DNA of 64,000 nt from Xenorhabdus thuongxuanensis (lineage in GTDB: Bacteria; Pseudomonadota; Gammaproteobacteria; Enterobacterales; Enterobacteriaceae). Positions 1 to 7,548 of this stretch are shown here, piece after piece. A program made the position numbers and the translations under genes. The stretch lies in NCBI RefSeq assembly GCF_001908095.1, contig NZ_MKGR01000014.1, positions 1 through 64,000 on the forward strand. The letters are read 5' to 3'. Under the pieces are notes generated by a model. The model was not told where the DNA came from. It searched no databases and saw only the letters and a program-made list of their open reading frames with translations. The stretch's first letter is position 1; every line of letters starts with the position of its first letter.

Positions 1-117
1 TCTGGCAAGCATGAGTAACCCCGTTCCTCGCGTACGGATGTCCCGATGTATGTGGTTCAAAGCAAGTTGTTGTAATGTAATACGTTCTGGTTCAGACAGT
101 GTGATATTCGATTTCAT
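1..117 (-). CDS. IS630-type transposase, N-terminal fragment (runs off window)
   Basis: Reading leftward from the ATG at 117 gives 39 codons that stay open to the window edge. The peptide (MKSNITLSEPERITLQQLAL, then NHIHRDIRTRGTGLLMLAR) has the look of the N-terminal helix-turn-helix segment of IS630-type transposases, where short helices with evenly spaced Leu, Arg and Gly precede the DDE domain. The family name rests on remembered resemblance. Whether the rest of the gene is intact cannot be seen. It marks the left side of an IS-rich accessory region. Confidence 0.5.
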   Translation of the reverse strand, partial: MKSNITLSEPERITLQQLALNHIHRDIRTRGTGLLMLAR

Positions 118-291
118 AAGAACAGGCAATAAGTCATCTGATTACCGATTATAACACCAATGCAGATAGTTTATCTGATCAACTTATATAAAATAATACT
201 TCTTTTTATTTAATACATTATTCCTTAAATGATATTTTTATTTTATGTATTTATCTTGTTTATGTATTATTTCTTTAACATTCTGAATCTT
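118..291. other. AT-rich spacer without a supported gene
   Basis: This stretch separates the transposase fragment from the acetyltransferase gene. It is strongly AT-rich, with runs of T and A. It probably includes the end of the insertion sequence and the upstream region of the transposase. I could not identify an inverted repeat with confidence. Confidence 0.3.
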
Positions 292-726
292 TCAAGCCAG
301 CTTCATATGTAATAGAGGAAATGGATTCCCTTGTCCGTCAATCTCTGAGCGAGAAAATACCTGAAATCCCATATATTGGTAGAAGCCGACGCCTTGTGTA
401 TTTTGCTCGTTTACATCCAATTCTTTGATCTGTAATTCATTAATAGCAAATTGCAATAACATCTTACCGATCCCTGTTCCCCGTGCTTGTGGCGCAATAA
501 ACAACATTTCGACTCGATGTTGATCGGTACTAATAAATCCTACGATATTATCTTGTTCATCTGTCGCTTTATAAACAGAGAGATTGGGCAAATAATCGTT
601 AAGGATCTGTGGGCGTAAAACCTCAATCATGGACTTAGGCAAGAAATCATGCGTAGCAAGTACAGATGCTTCCCAAATCTGAATTAGTGTCAAAAAATCA
701 GCTTTGGTGGCTTGTTGTATTTTCAT
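292..726 (-). CDS. yjaB: YjaB-like GNAT N-acetyltransferase
   Basis: The 144-residue protein has the single-domain layout of GCN5-related acetyltransferases. The acetyl-CoA loop is seen as QARGTGIGKMLL (about residues 80-91), and the motif B region reads NEQNTQGVGFYQYMGFQV. The segments ATHDFL near residue 25, DVNEQN, and RSEIDGQGNPFPLLHM at the C-terminus match my memory of E. coli YjaB, a 147-residue acetyltransferase whose substrate is uncertain. It probably transfers an acetyl group from acetyl-CoA to a small molecule or protein amine in the cytoplasm. It stands alone, with an IS fragment on one side and an MFS transporter on the other. The family is secure; the orthology is likely. Confidence 0.75.
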   Translation of the reverse strand: MKIQQATKADFLTLIQIWEASVLATHDFLPKSMIEVLRPQILNDYLPNLSVYKATDEQDNIVGFISTDQHRVEMLFIAPQARGTGIGKMLLQFAINELQIKELDVNEQNTQGVGFYQYMGFQVFSRSEIDGQGNPFPLLHMKLA

Positions 727-910
727 TTCATATCCCTAAATTTTTCTGTTGTTTTTGGTTTCAAGTTGGATGTTTTCTCGGCTATCTTAAAGTAAAAATA
801 AGAAAGTGCAATTGGGCTAACACAACTCATCGCTTCTATTTTGGTGAGAATATGTCCAGCATTGTCAATAACCAGTATGGAAGAATCTACACAGGGATTA
901 AATATAAAAA

Positions 911-934
911 AAGCGCCGCAAATTGCGACGCTTT
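911..934 (-). terminator. Rho-independent terminator after the MFS gene
   Basis: Read on the minus strand, AGCGTCGCAATTTGCGGCGCT folds into a stem and is followed by a run of seven T residues. It lies just past the stop of the MFS transporter gene and fits its terminator. Confidence 0.75.
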
Positions 935-959
935 CATATAAATCCAGCTTATTTTGTAA

Positions 960-2144
960 CTAGCTTGCCAGTACACGGTCTTTGCGGCACAAACTCGCCA
1001 GAAGCATATAAATCGCGGTAGCCAATAAGACAATGAAAAAGAAACTCATTAATCCATTGTACTGGACCTTAAAGTAGTGTTGTAGCATAAAATGCCCTGC
1101 TACCAGTGGCCCAACGGCAGAACCGATACTGTAACTTAACAACATGACCTGGCTTGCCGCTACAATATAGGACGCATCCAGCTTGTCACAAGCAAGGGTG
1201 ATAGCAATGGGATACAGCGCAAAAGATGACATTCCCAAAAGAGCCAGTGACACTATCATGACAATGTAATGTTCAAAGAGATAGGTCATTCCTACGGCGA
1301 ATACCCCCAATAATGAGACCATTGCCAATAAAAAAGTTTTGCTCATGATAATGGACAGCTTACTGATAATGGGTTGTATGACCATTCCGCCTAGAATAAT
1401 GGCTGCCATCAATACACCGACTTGCTCGGCATTGAAATGACTCTGGCTGAGAGATAGAGGCATCAAACCATAGATCGTACCCATAACAATACCCGATGTC
1501 ATGCAGCCAACGATCGCGGGTTTACTGAATTCAGTGATTTTTCTCAGCGAGATACTTTGGTGGTAGAGAGCGGGAGGTTGCCCATGACGCACGAGTAATG
1601 GAGGCAAAATCGCGGCAAACAGCAGTGCCGAAATCACTATAAAGGGGATCATCCCCTGAGTACCAATAGACCCAATCAATAATTGCCCTACAGTTGTTCC
1701 ACCGTAAAGGGAAGTCATATAAAAGCTTAGGCGTTTAGCGCGTTCTTTGGGGTTATCGCCGATTAATAGCCAGGATTCGACCACGACAAAGACACCGGCA
1801 ACGGCCACGCCGGCAATGCACCGCACAAGTAACCAAATTTCTTTATTTGGAAAAAAAGGCAATACAATGACAGTCGATGACAAAAGCAACAAAAAAACAA
1901 TAAATGAAAGACGGTGACCTATCCTGGCAATAACAGGTTCAATCATCATTGAGCCTATTAATAAACCGGCATAATAAGCACTGGCTAACCAACTGGCATA
2001 AAGCGTATCAATGTTGAAATTTTCCATCGACAGAGGAATTAAGCTCATTAGGTAACCAGAAGCAATTGCAAAAACAGTCAAACCGACGACAGGTACAAAT
2101 GCACTGTCATTCTTGCGCAGCAGTTTCACTACTGTCGTCTCCAC
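960..2144 (-). CDS. MFS transporter, YcaD-like family
   Basis: The 394-residue protein is almost entirely hydrophobic, with about twelve transmembrane helices and the two-fold layout of the major facilitator superfamily. The motif VVVESWLL near residue 120, and GTTVGQLL soon after it, are typical of the YcaD/UMF2 branch, whose members are inner-membrane transporters of unknown substrate. The start METTVVKLL gives a short cytoplasmic N-terminus before the first helix. The gene stands alone and is followed by a clear hairpin terminator. Drug or metabolite efflux is plausible but cannot be read from the sequence. Confidence 0.8.
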   Translation of the reverse strand: METTVVKLLRKNDSAFVPVVGLTVFAIASGYLMSLIPLSMENFNIDTLYASWLASAYYAGLLIGSMMIEPVIARIGHRLSFIVFLLLLSSTVIVLPFFPNKEIWLLVRCIAGVAVAGVFVVVESWLLIGDNPKERAKRLSFYMTSLYGGTTVGQLLIGSIGTQGMIPFIVISALLFAAILPPLLVRHGQPPALYHQSISLRKITEFSKPAIVGCMTSGIVMGTIYGLMPLSLSQSHFNAEQVGVLMAAIILGGMVIQPIISKLSIIMSKTFLLAMVSLLGVFAVGMTYLFEHYIVMIVSLALLGMSSFALYPIAITLACDKLDASYIVAASQVMLLSYSIGSAVGPLVAGHFMLQHYFKVQYNGLMSFFFIVLLATAIYMLLASLCRKDRVLAS

Positions 2145-2633
2145 ATAAAAAAATCAGCCAGATATGCGCTGCTTCTCATCAAGATTTTGCCGGATGGCGG
2201 TCACGATATATGCCAAGGACTGGAATATATCCTGGTGATTTAAGCAGTAGGTAAGTCACTCAATAACTTTGAGTGGTGCGGACTATAGCCTTTTCTCACA
2301 AAGAGATACAACGAGAAAAACTGATACTTATGAATGAAAAGATTTATGGAAAAAGGGAGATCGTGATTAGGGTCGAAAGAAGCCAGATGTATTAGTGAGA
2401 TTACATCTTGTATAGAATGGTTATGTGAATTTGCAGGTAAAATACGCAATAAGTCAAAATCTCTAAAATAAATAAAAACCTCTTGGAAATAAGTAAAATA
2501 CGATAATTAAAAACTATTTCCCCTGAATATGGTGCTAAACCTGTCATTAGCAAAAAAATTGGAAGAACCATAAGATTGCTGATTTTCTTGAAATTATGTT
2601 GGGTATGAAAGTATCTGGGTATATAAGGCTACT
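2145..2633. other. Intergenic region, AT-rich, no supported gene
   Basis: This stretch lies between the divergent MFS gene and the VapA-like reading frame. It must hold the MFS promoter. A 69-codon minus-strand frame at 2240-2449 has no recognisable features. From about 2530 to 2633 there are short open segments in several frames but no coherent protein, which looks like degraded sequence upstream of the VapA-like gene. Confidence 0.35.
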
Positions 2634-2939
2634 TTGTCCTTAACTAGTTACTTCCTTTATTATGTACTTACTCTTGAAGTTGATGGCGCGAAAACTTTTT
2701 ACGGAAAAGCCGGAGGATTGGGTTCTCCGGGAACAGGAGATTTTTCCGGTGAGTTTTTTTTCGCTGTAAATGATATTAATATCATTTATCAGAAGGCAAC
2801 AATTTTTGCTGCAATTATAACACCTCTAACTATTTCTGTAGGTTTTATAGATTCACATCTCGATAAGTTGGCACAGTTTAATGGAACCGGAGTAGGAACA
2901 ATATCTGCCACAATCTCAGGTGGTGGTTATTGGGAATAA
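2634..2939 (+). CDS. VapA/VapB-like beta-barrel protein (possibly N-terminally damaged)
   Basis: The 101-codon frame encodes a Gly- and aromatic-rich beta protein. Its landmarks follow the order I remember for the Rhodococcus equi virulence-associated protein core (Pfam R_equi_Vir): KTFYGKAGGLGSPG near residues 20-33, GEFFF and NDINIIYQKAT in the middle, then GTGVGTISATISGGGYW at the end. VapA-type domains are compact eight-stranded barrels, and VapA itself acts in the host phagosome. The only in-frame start is a TTG at 2634 without an obvious ribosome site. The frame stays open upstream to 2592 with no ATG, and no signal peptide is visible. Either translation begins at TTG or the N-terminus has been lost. 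An ISAs1 remnant lies just downstream, so the gene may be a relic of a larger locus. Confidence 0.5.
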   Translation: MSLTSYFLYYVLTLEVDGAKTFYGKAGGLGSPGTGDFSGEFFFAVNDINIIYQKATIFAAIITPLTISVGFIDSHLDKLAQFNGTGVGTISATISGGGYWE

Positions 2940-2989
2940 TATACAGGATCTTAAGTGGTAACTCTTTATTTTAGATATATAAAAGGCTT

Positions 2990-3196
2990 CATTTGTGAAT
3001 TGATAATCGTTGCCAAAACATAAATCAAAACCACGTCGTAATGAAGCCTATCTTCCTGTTTCAGCCTATTTAAGGCGATCCGTCTCCTCAATAGCGCAAT
3101 ATTTTCCGCCGCGTTTTCTCGGTAAATCTGGTAATCATACTCACGAAAATTAACATCCAGTCCCAATGAGAGACTTATCCCGTAAGTAAGGGGCAA
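2990..3196 (-). pseudogene. Remnant of an ISAs1-family transposase (C-terminal part)
   Basis: The minus-strand translation contains LGLDVNFREYDYQIY followed by ENAAENIALLRR and ALNRLKQED. This matches the conserved C-terminal block of ISAs1/H-repeat transposases, usually of the form LDV-FRED-R-GNAAEN-A-LR-ALNLLKQE. Only about 45 codons are recognisable. Both the region before and the tail after the KQED block appear to be out of frame, and an extra Arg sits in the LRR segment. It is a decayed copy and cannot encode an active enzyme. Confidence 0.7.
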
Positions 3197-3309
3197 ATTA
3201 ACTTACCCATATTCATCACAACACAGGCATACAGAAGAACGCCAGTGTGACAAGGAACACGACTATAAATCGAATGAATTGAAACAGATACACCCATAAA
3301 TTTTTAGAC

Positions 3310-3333
3310 AAAAGACCACCATAGAGTGGCCTT
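3310..3333 (-). terminator. Probable terminator of the ape operon
   Basis: On the minus strand, just beyond the apeR stop, GGCCACTCTATGGTGGTC forms a six-pair stem with one G-T pair and is followed by TTTTGT. Its position at the end of the aryl polyene gene series fits a transcription terminator. Confidence 0.6.
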
Positions 3334-3345
3334 AAGTTCCCATTA

Positions 3346-4596
3346 TTAATCCCAACGTCGGATCACCATCGAGGTATTGATGCCACCAAAGGCAAAGTTA
3401 TTGCTTTGGATAAATTCGGTTTGGATTTTACGGGGCTGGTGCATAATGTAATCCAACTCGCCACAGGCGGGATCAATCTCGTTGAGATTGATTGTTGGAG
3501 CGAACCAGCCTTCATTCATCATTTCCAGACTTAACCATGCTTCAAGGGCACCACACGCGCCCAGCGTATGGCCGAAATAGCTTTTCAGTGAAGAGATAGG
3601 TGTTTGATTGCCAAAAATATTGGCAGTCGCTTGACTCTCTGCCACATCTCCCCGATCGGTTGCAGTACCGTGAGCGCTGATGTAACCGATATCGGCTGGC
3701 TGTAAGCCCGCTGATTTCAGTGCCATTTCAATGCATATCTGCATGGTTTCCGATTTTGGTTGGGTGATATGGGAAGCATCACAGTTAGTGGCAAATCCGA
3801 TGATTTCACCATAAATCTTGGCACCACGTGCTTTGGCGTGCTCCAATTCTTCAAGGATTAATGTACCCGCACCTTCACCAATCACCAATCCATCGCGGTT
3901 AACATCAAATGGGGAAGGCGTGGTCTTCGGTGCCTCGTTTTTCTGGCTGGTGGCGAACAGCGTATCAAATACTGCTGCTTCGGATGGACACAACTCTTCA
4001 GCGCCACCTGCGACCATAACAGTTTGATAACCGTGGCGGATGGCTTCCCACGCATACCCAATCGCCTGACTGCCAGATGTACAGGCACTTGAGGTTGGGA
4101 TCACTCTGCCACGTAAGCCAAAGAACAAACCTGTGTTGACGGCAGTCGTATGGGGCATCATTTGCACATAGGTTGTGCCTGTGATGTTATTGGTGTGCTT
4201 TTCAGTCAGCATGGTGGCAAATTCGCTGACAGGTTTGGTACTGCCCGTAGACGAACCATAAGCAATGCCCGTTTCTCCATTGGTCAGTATTGGAGCATTG
4301 AGCAAGCCGGCCATCTCTAAGGCCAGCTCAGTGGCACGTGTTGACATCAGGGAAACACGTCCCATAGAACGAATGCGTTTGCGGGTATAATGTTCGGGTA
4401 AAATAAAATCCGTAACCGGTGCTCCAAGATGGGTATTAAGCCCATCATATTCTGCCCATGCTGGCATCTGTTGAACGGCATTAATACCTGCTTTCAACCC
4501 TGCGGAAACAGATTGCCAATTGTGCCCCAATGCGGTAATGCCGCCCATTCCCGTAATCACTACCCTGCGAGGCTGGAATATCGCATTGTGGTTCAT
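3346..4596 (-). CDS. apeR: Aryl polyene 3-oxoacyl-ACP synthase ApeR
   Basis: This 416-residue FabF-like ketosynthase is the last gene of the aryl polyene cluster. The nucleophile is Cys172 in TSSACTSG, the catalytic histidines are His309 (SAHGTATDRGD) and His343 (SYFGHTLGACGA), and Lys338 precedes the second histidine, so the active site is complete. In the pathway worked out in Xenorhabdus doucetiae, ApeO with ApeC does most chain extension, and ApeR is a second, homodimer-type ketosynthase that can also elongate. It overlaps apeQ by four bases (ATGA), suggesting translational coupling. A hairpin terminator follows the stop. Confidence 0.9.
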   Translation of the reverse strand: MNHNAIFQPRRVVITGMGGITALGHNWQSVSAGLKAGINAVQQMPAWAEYDGLNTHLGAPVTDFILPEHYTRKRIRSMGRVSLMSTRATELALEMAGLLNAPILTNGETGIAYGSSTGSTKPVSEFATMLTEKHTNNITGTTYVQMMPHTTAVNTGLFFGLRGRVIPTSSACTSGSQAIGYAWEAIRHGYQTVMVAGGAEELCPSEAAVFDTLFATSQKNEAPKTTPSPFDVNRDGLVIGEGAGTLILEELEHAKARGAKIYGEIIGFATNCDASHITQPKSETMQICIEMALKSAGLQPADIGYISAHGTATDRGDVAESQATANIFGNQTPISSLKSYFGHTLGACGALEAWLSLEMMNEGWFAPTINLNEIDPACGELDYIMHQPRKIQTEFIQSNNFAFGGINTSMVIRRWD

Positions 4597-5321
4597 AGCA
4601 TCCCTCCGTTGATTGAGATAACTTGGCGGGTTACATATCCCGCAATATCAGACATCAGGTAGCTGGCAAGGCCAGCCACTTCTTCCACTTGTCCTATGCG
4701 TTTCATTGGGATCATATTCATCGCTTCTTTCAAAGCCACTTCTTCCATTTGAATCATGTCTGTCCCAATCAAGCCTGGTGCAATACAGTTTACGGTGATT
4801 TTTCTTTTCGCCAATTCGATTGCCAGCGCTTTTGTTGCGCCGATAATCCCTGCTTTAGCTGCGCTGTAGTTGACTTGTCCGCGATTGCCCATCAAACCAG
4901 ATACGGATGATAAGGTAATGATTCGTCCTCCCTGACGTAAGCCGATCATCGGCATGATGCAAGGATGGATAACATTGTAGAAGCCATCTAAATTGGTATG
5001 AATGACACTGTCCCAGTCATTGCCTTCGAGGGCAGGGAAAGCACCATCTTTGGCGATCCCTGCATTGCAGACGATGCCATAGTAAGCGCCGTGGGTTTCG
5101 ATGTCTTTTTCCAGTTTTCCACGGCAGGTCGTTCGATCTGAAATATCAAAATTCAGAATGCGACCATTGCCCCCGTTTGCTTGAATGTGTTCCAGTGTCT
5201 CTTCCGCGCCTTTAGCGTTGCGGTGATAATGCACGATGACAGTAAAACCATCTGCCGCCAGTTGGCAGGCAATCGCTCTGCCTATCCCTTTGCTGGCACC
5301 GGTCACGAGAACTGAACGCAT
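4593..5321 (-). CDS. apeQ: Aryl polyene 3-ketoacyl-ACP reductase ApeQ (FabG-like SDR)
   Basis: This 242-residue short-chain dehydrogenase has the NADPH-binding motif GASKGIG at residues 8-14, NAG at about 86-88, and the catalytic set of Ser near 138, Tyr152 and Lys156 (NYSAAKAG). In aryl polyene assembly it reduces each beta-keto group after condensation, so that ApeI/ApeP can dehydrate it to the conjugated ene. The start at 5321 abuts the apeP stop, and its own end overlaps the apeR start. Length and motifs are normal for FabG. Confidence 0.9.
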   Translation of the reverse strand: MRSVLVTGASKGIGRAIACQLAADGFTVIVHYHRNAKGAEETLEHIQANGGNGRILNFDISDRTTCRGKLEKDIETHGAYYGIVCNAGIAKDGAFPALEGNDWDSVIHTNLDGFYNVIHPCIMPMIGLRQGGRIITLSSVSGLMGNRGQVNYSAAKAGIIGATKALAIELAKRKITVNCIAPGLIGTDMIQMEEVALKEAMNMIPMKRIGQVEEVAGLASYLMSDIAGYVTRQVISINGGML

Positions 5322-5800
5322 TATGCTACTCCATCCTGTTTATTTATGAGTTGTGTGAGTTCTGTTTTGTTAGGTTGGTAGGTGTTCAGGCGGCCTGTCA
5401 CCAGTACAGTGCCATTACAACTGATTTCACCTTCAAAACTGCCAAATTTTTCATCTTGCAGTAATAAATTCATTTGAATATCCAATACACTATCTGGTGT
5501 GAAAGTGGGTACTTGGCACCGAACAGCACGTCCGCCCAGTAACATGCCCAGTGCGGAGTCTTCCTCTTTTCTTTCCTTGCGGTGCCAGCCAGACCAGACC
5601 CCAATGGTCTGGGCCATGATTTCAATGGCAAACCAACCCGACAAATGGCCTTCTTCATTGAGAAAAGGGGATAACACACCATCTTGGCTGACTGTGACCT
5701 GACAATGGACATGGTTGCTGGATACGTTGATCACTTTTTCCAATAACACCATGGGCGCTTCATGTGGGAGATAACGATCTACCTGTAAGTAGTCAGACAT
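5321..5800 (-). CDS. apeP: Aryl polyene 3-hydroxyacyl-ACP dehydratase ApeP
   Basis: I chose the ATG at 5800, giving 159 residues beginning MSDYLQVDRYLPHEAPM. An upstream extension would run into apeO. The protein has the hotdog-fold look of a thioester dehydratase, with His13 in the LPHEAPMVLL segment as a possible catalytic residue and a long hydrophobic helix including WFAIEIMAQTIGVWSGWH. ApeP and ApeI are the two dehydratases of the aryl polyene pathway. The start codon overlaps the apeO stop by one base, and the stop touches the apeQ start. Confidence 0.85.
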   Translation of the reverse strand: MSDYLQVDRYLPHEAPMVLLEKVINVSSNHVHCQVTVSQDGVLSPFLNEEGHLSGWFAIEIMAQTIGVWSGWHRKERKEEDSALGMLLGGRAVRCQVPTFTPDSVLDIQMNLLLQDEKFGSFEGEISCNGTVLVTGRLNTYQPNKTELTQLINKQDGVA

Positions 5801-6981
5801 TATACAACTCCCAATATCAGGCTGGTATTGTTGCCACCAAAGGCAAAAGAATTTGACATGACAATCGGTTTTTTTAGTGGTTGTGATTGGGTTAGCAAGC
5901 CACAATCAGGCAGCGAGGTATCAATACTGGAGCGTGAAAAATCCTGCGCCGGCAGCGGTAAGTGACGTGTTAACAGTAGCCAGCAAAGTCCGGCTTCACA
6001 GGCACCTGCGGCGCCGAGAGTATGGCCGGTTAGATACTTGGTGGAGCTGCACGGCGTGTTTTCACCAAAAATCTGATTGATGACAAGCGATTCCATCTGA
6101 TCATTTAATTTTGTGCCTGTTCCGTGCAGGTTAATGTAACCGACCTCGGCCGGAGAGAGTCCGGCATTTCCCAGAGCCATATTGATCGCTTCAATGGCGC
6201 CTCTCCCTTCAGGATGAGGGGCTGACATATGCCATGCGTCGCTTGATTCTCCTACGCCTAGTAAGGCTATCGGCTGGGGTTCTCGCGTTAGCAGTAGTAA
6301 TGTTGAGGCTTCTCCAATAGTAATGCCCTGGCGATCCTCACAAAAGGGTTCACACAAGGTTGGAGAAATAGATTCCAGGCTATTGAAGCCATTGATTGGC
6401 ATACGGCTTAATGTGTCCGCACCACCAACAATGGCGACATCCACCAGCCCCATTTCAATCAGGCGTTGACCACTGATAATCGCTCGTGAACTGGATGAAC
6501 AGGCGGTAGAGAGGGTAAATGCAGGCCCATCGATGTTCAGGTAACTAGCAAGAAAGCGGGAAGGATCGCCCAATTCTTGTTGGTAATAATGGTAATGCTC
6601 ATCGGATTGTTGATGCATTGATTGTTGATGAATTGTGCGGCTAACATGCTGATCACCTTCGTCGAGGCCGGATGTGCTGGTTCCCATAATTACGGCGATA
6701 CGTTTCCGACCATAGCGAGCGATGGCTTCGTCCACTTGTGGTTTTATTTGCATCAAGGCAGCCAGTAACAAACGGTTATTACGGCTGTTATGCTGAAACA
6801 GATTGTCAGGAATGACGGGTAGTTCACCGTCAACGCCGCCCAGACAGCAGGTTTTATCAGGTTGTAACCAGTCTGAGCGCTCATACATACCAGGTGATTG
6901 ATTAAGCACAATATTTTGCGCAATCTCATTCACATTATTGCCCAAGGCATTGAGCATACCCACGGCAGAAATATAAATCAT
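5800..6981 (-). CDS. apeO: Aryl polyene ketosynthase ApeO
   Basis: This 393-residue ketosynthase carries Cys161 in LSTACSSSSRA, His286 in NLHGTGTKLND, Lys315 and His320 in the TKYLTGHTLGAAGA block, and a C-terminal FAFGGNNTSLILG. In X. doucetiae, ApeO pairs with the inactive partner ApeC to form the heterodimer that performs most elongations of the polyene on the carrier protein ApeE. It lies three bases after apeN and overlaps apeP by one base. Nothing in the active site is missing. Confidence 0.9.
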   Translation of the reverse strand: MIYISAVGMLNALGNNVNEIAQNIVLNQSPGMYERSDWLQPDKTCCLGGVDGELPVIPDNLFQHNSRNNRLLLAALMQIKPQVDEAIARYGRKRIAVIMGTSTSGLDEGDQHVSRTIHQQSMHQQSDEHYHYYQQELGDPSRFLASYLNIDGPAFTLSTACSSSSRAIISGQRLIEMGLVDVAIVGGADTLSRMPINGFNSLESISPTLCEPFCEDRQGITIGEASTLLLLTREPQPIALLGVGESSDAWHMSAPHPEGRGAIEAINMALGNAGLSPAEVGYINLHGTGTKLNDQMESLVINQIFGENTPCSSTKYLTGHTLGAAGACEAGLCWLLLTRHLPLPAQDFSRSSIDTSLPDCGLLTQSQPLKKPIVMSNSFAFGGNNTSLILGVV

Positions 6982-6984
6982 GTT

Positions 6985-7548
6985 TTACTCTTCCAGATGC
7001 TGAATGGCGATGTCATAACCGAAAACGAATTGCTGGACGCGAATCGGGCGTCGTTTGCCATTTTGAGTATCATAATGAATCTCTGTGACTAATTTCCCTT
7101 TTTTGTCATGCAGTTGACGGAGGTTACCGCTATCCTTGAGCCTCCAGCCATCGGGCAGTCGGCTTTGCCAGGCGGAAGCAGGCCAGTAACTGAACATAAT
7201 ATCGGCCAGGACTTGGTTGGCAGGGGGAAGTTCCGGCAAGATAATGGATTGTTCGGTATGAACGCCATTTTTGTCATAATCTAATTTGAACAACCGGATA
7301 CCCAGCGAAGACAACCCTGCCAGTGACAGGTGTTGCTCATTGGCGTTAAGCAGCACAATCAATGATTGTTGTTTGCCTTTTACTGTGGCTGTTAACAGTT
7401 GCTGTTCATTAATGGCAGGTGTTATGGTCGGCTCTGGCAATAAAACACGTACACCTGGTTTCAGCCACGCACTGGGTATGCCGTTTTGCGGGGAGTTCGT
7501 ACAAGCTGCCAGCAGGCAGGTCAGAGACAGGATGAATAACCGTATCAT
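6985..7548 (-). CDS. apeN: Aryl polyene cluster lipoprotein ApeN (DUF3261-like)
   Basis: Starting at the ATG at 7548 gives 187 residues with a clear lipoprotein signal, MIRLFILSLTCLLAAC, where Cys16 is the predicted lipidated residue after Leu-Ala-Ala. A longer frame upstream would lie within apeM and lacks the signal. The remainder is a beta-rich domain of the DUF3261 type found next to MMPL exporters in aryl polyene and related clusters. It probably sits at the outer membrane and helps deliver or anchor the pigment; the exact role is inferred from context. The start overlaps the apeM stop by four bases. Confidence 0.85.
   Translation of the reverse strand: MIRLFILSLTCLLAACTNSPQNGIPSAWLKPGVRVLLPEPTITPAINEQQLLTATVKGKQQSLIVLLNANEQHLSLAGLSSLGIRLFKLDYDKNGVHTEQSIILPELPPANQVLADIMFSYWPASAWQSRLPDGWRLKDSGNLRQLHDKKGKLVTEIHYDTQNGKRRPIRVQQFVFGYDIAIQHLEE

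Noticed and set aside
2240-2449. A 69-codon minus-strand frame upstream of the MFS gene
   Set aside because: No recognised motif, no clear ribosome site and composition similar to the AT-rich spacer; it overlaps the probable MFS promoter region.
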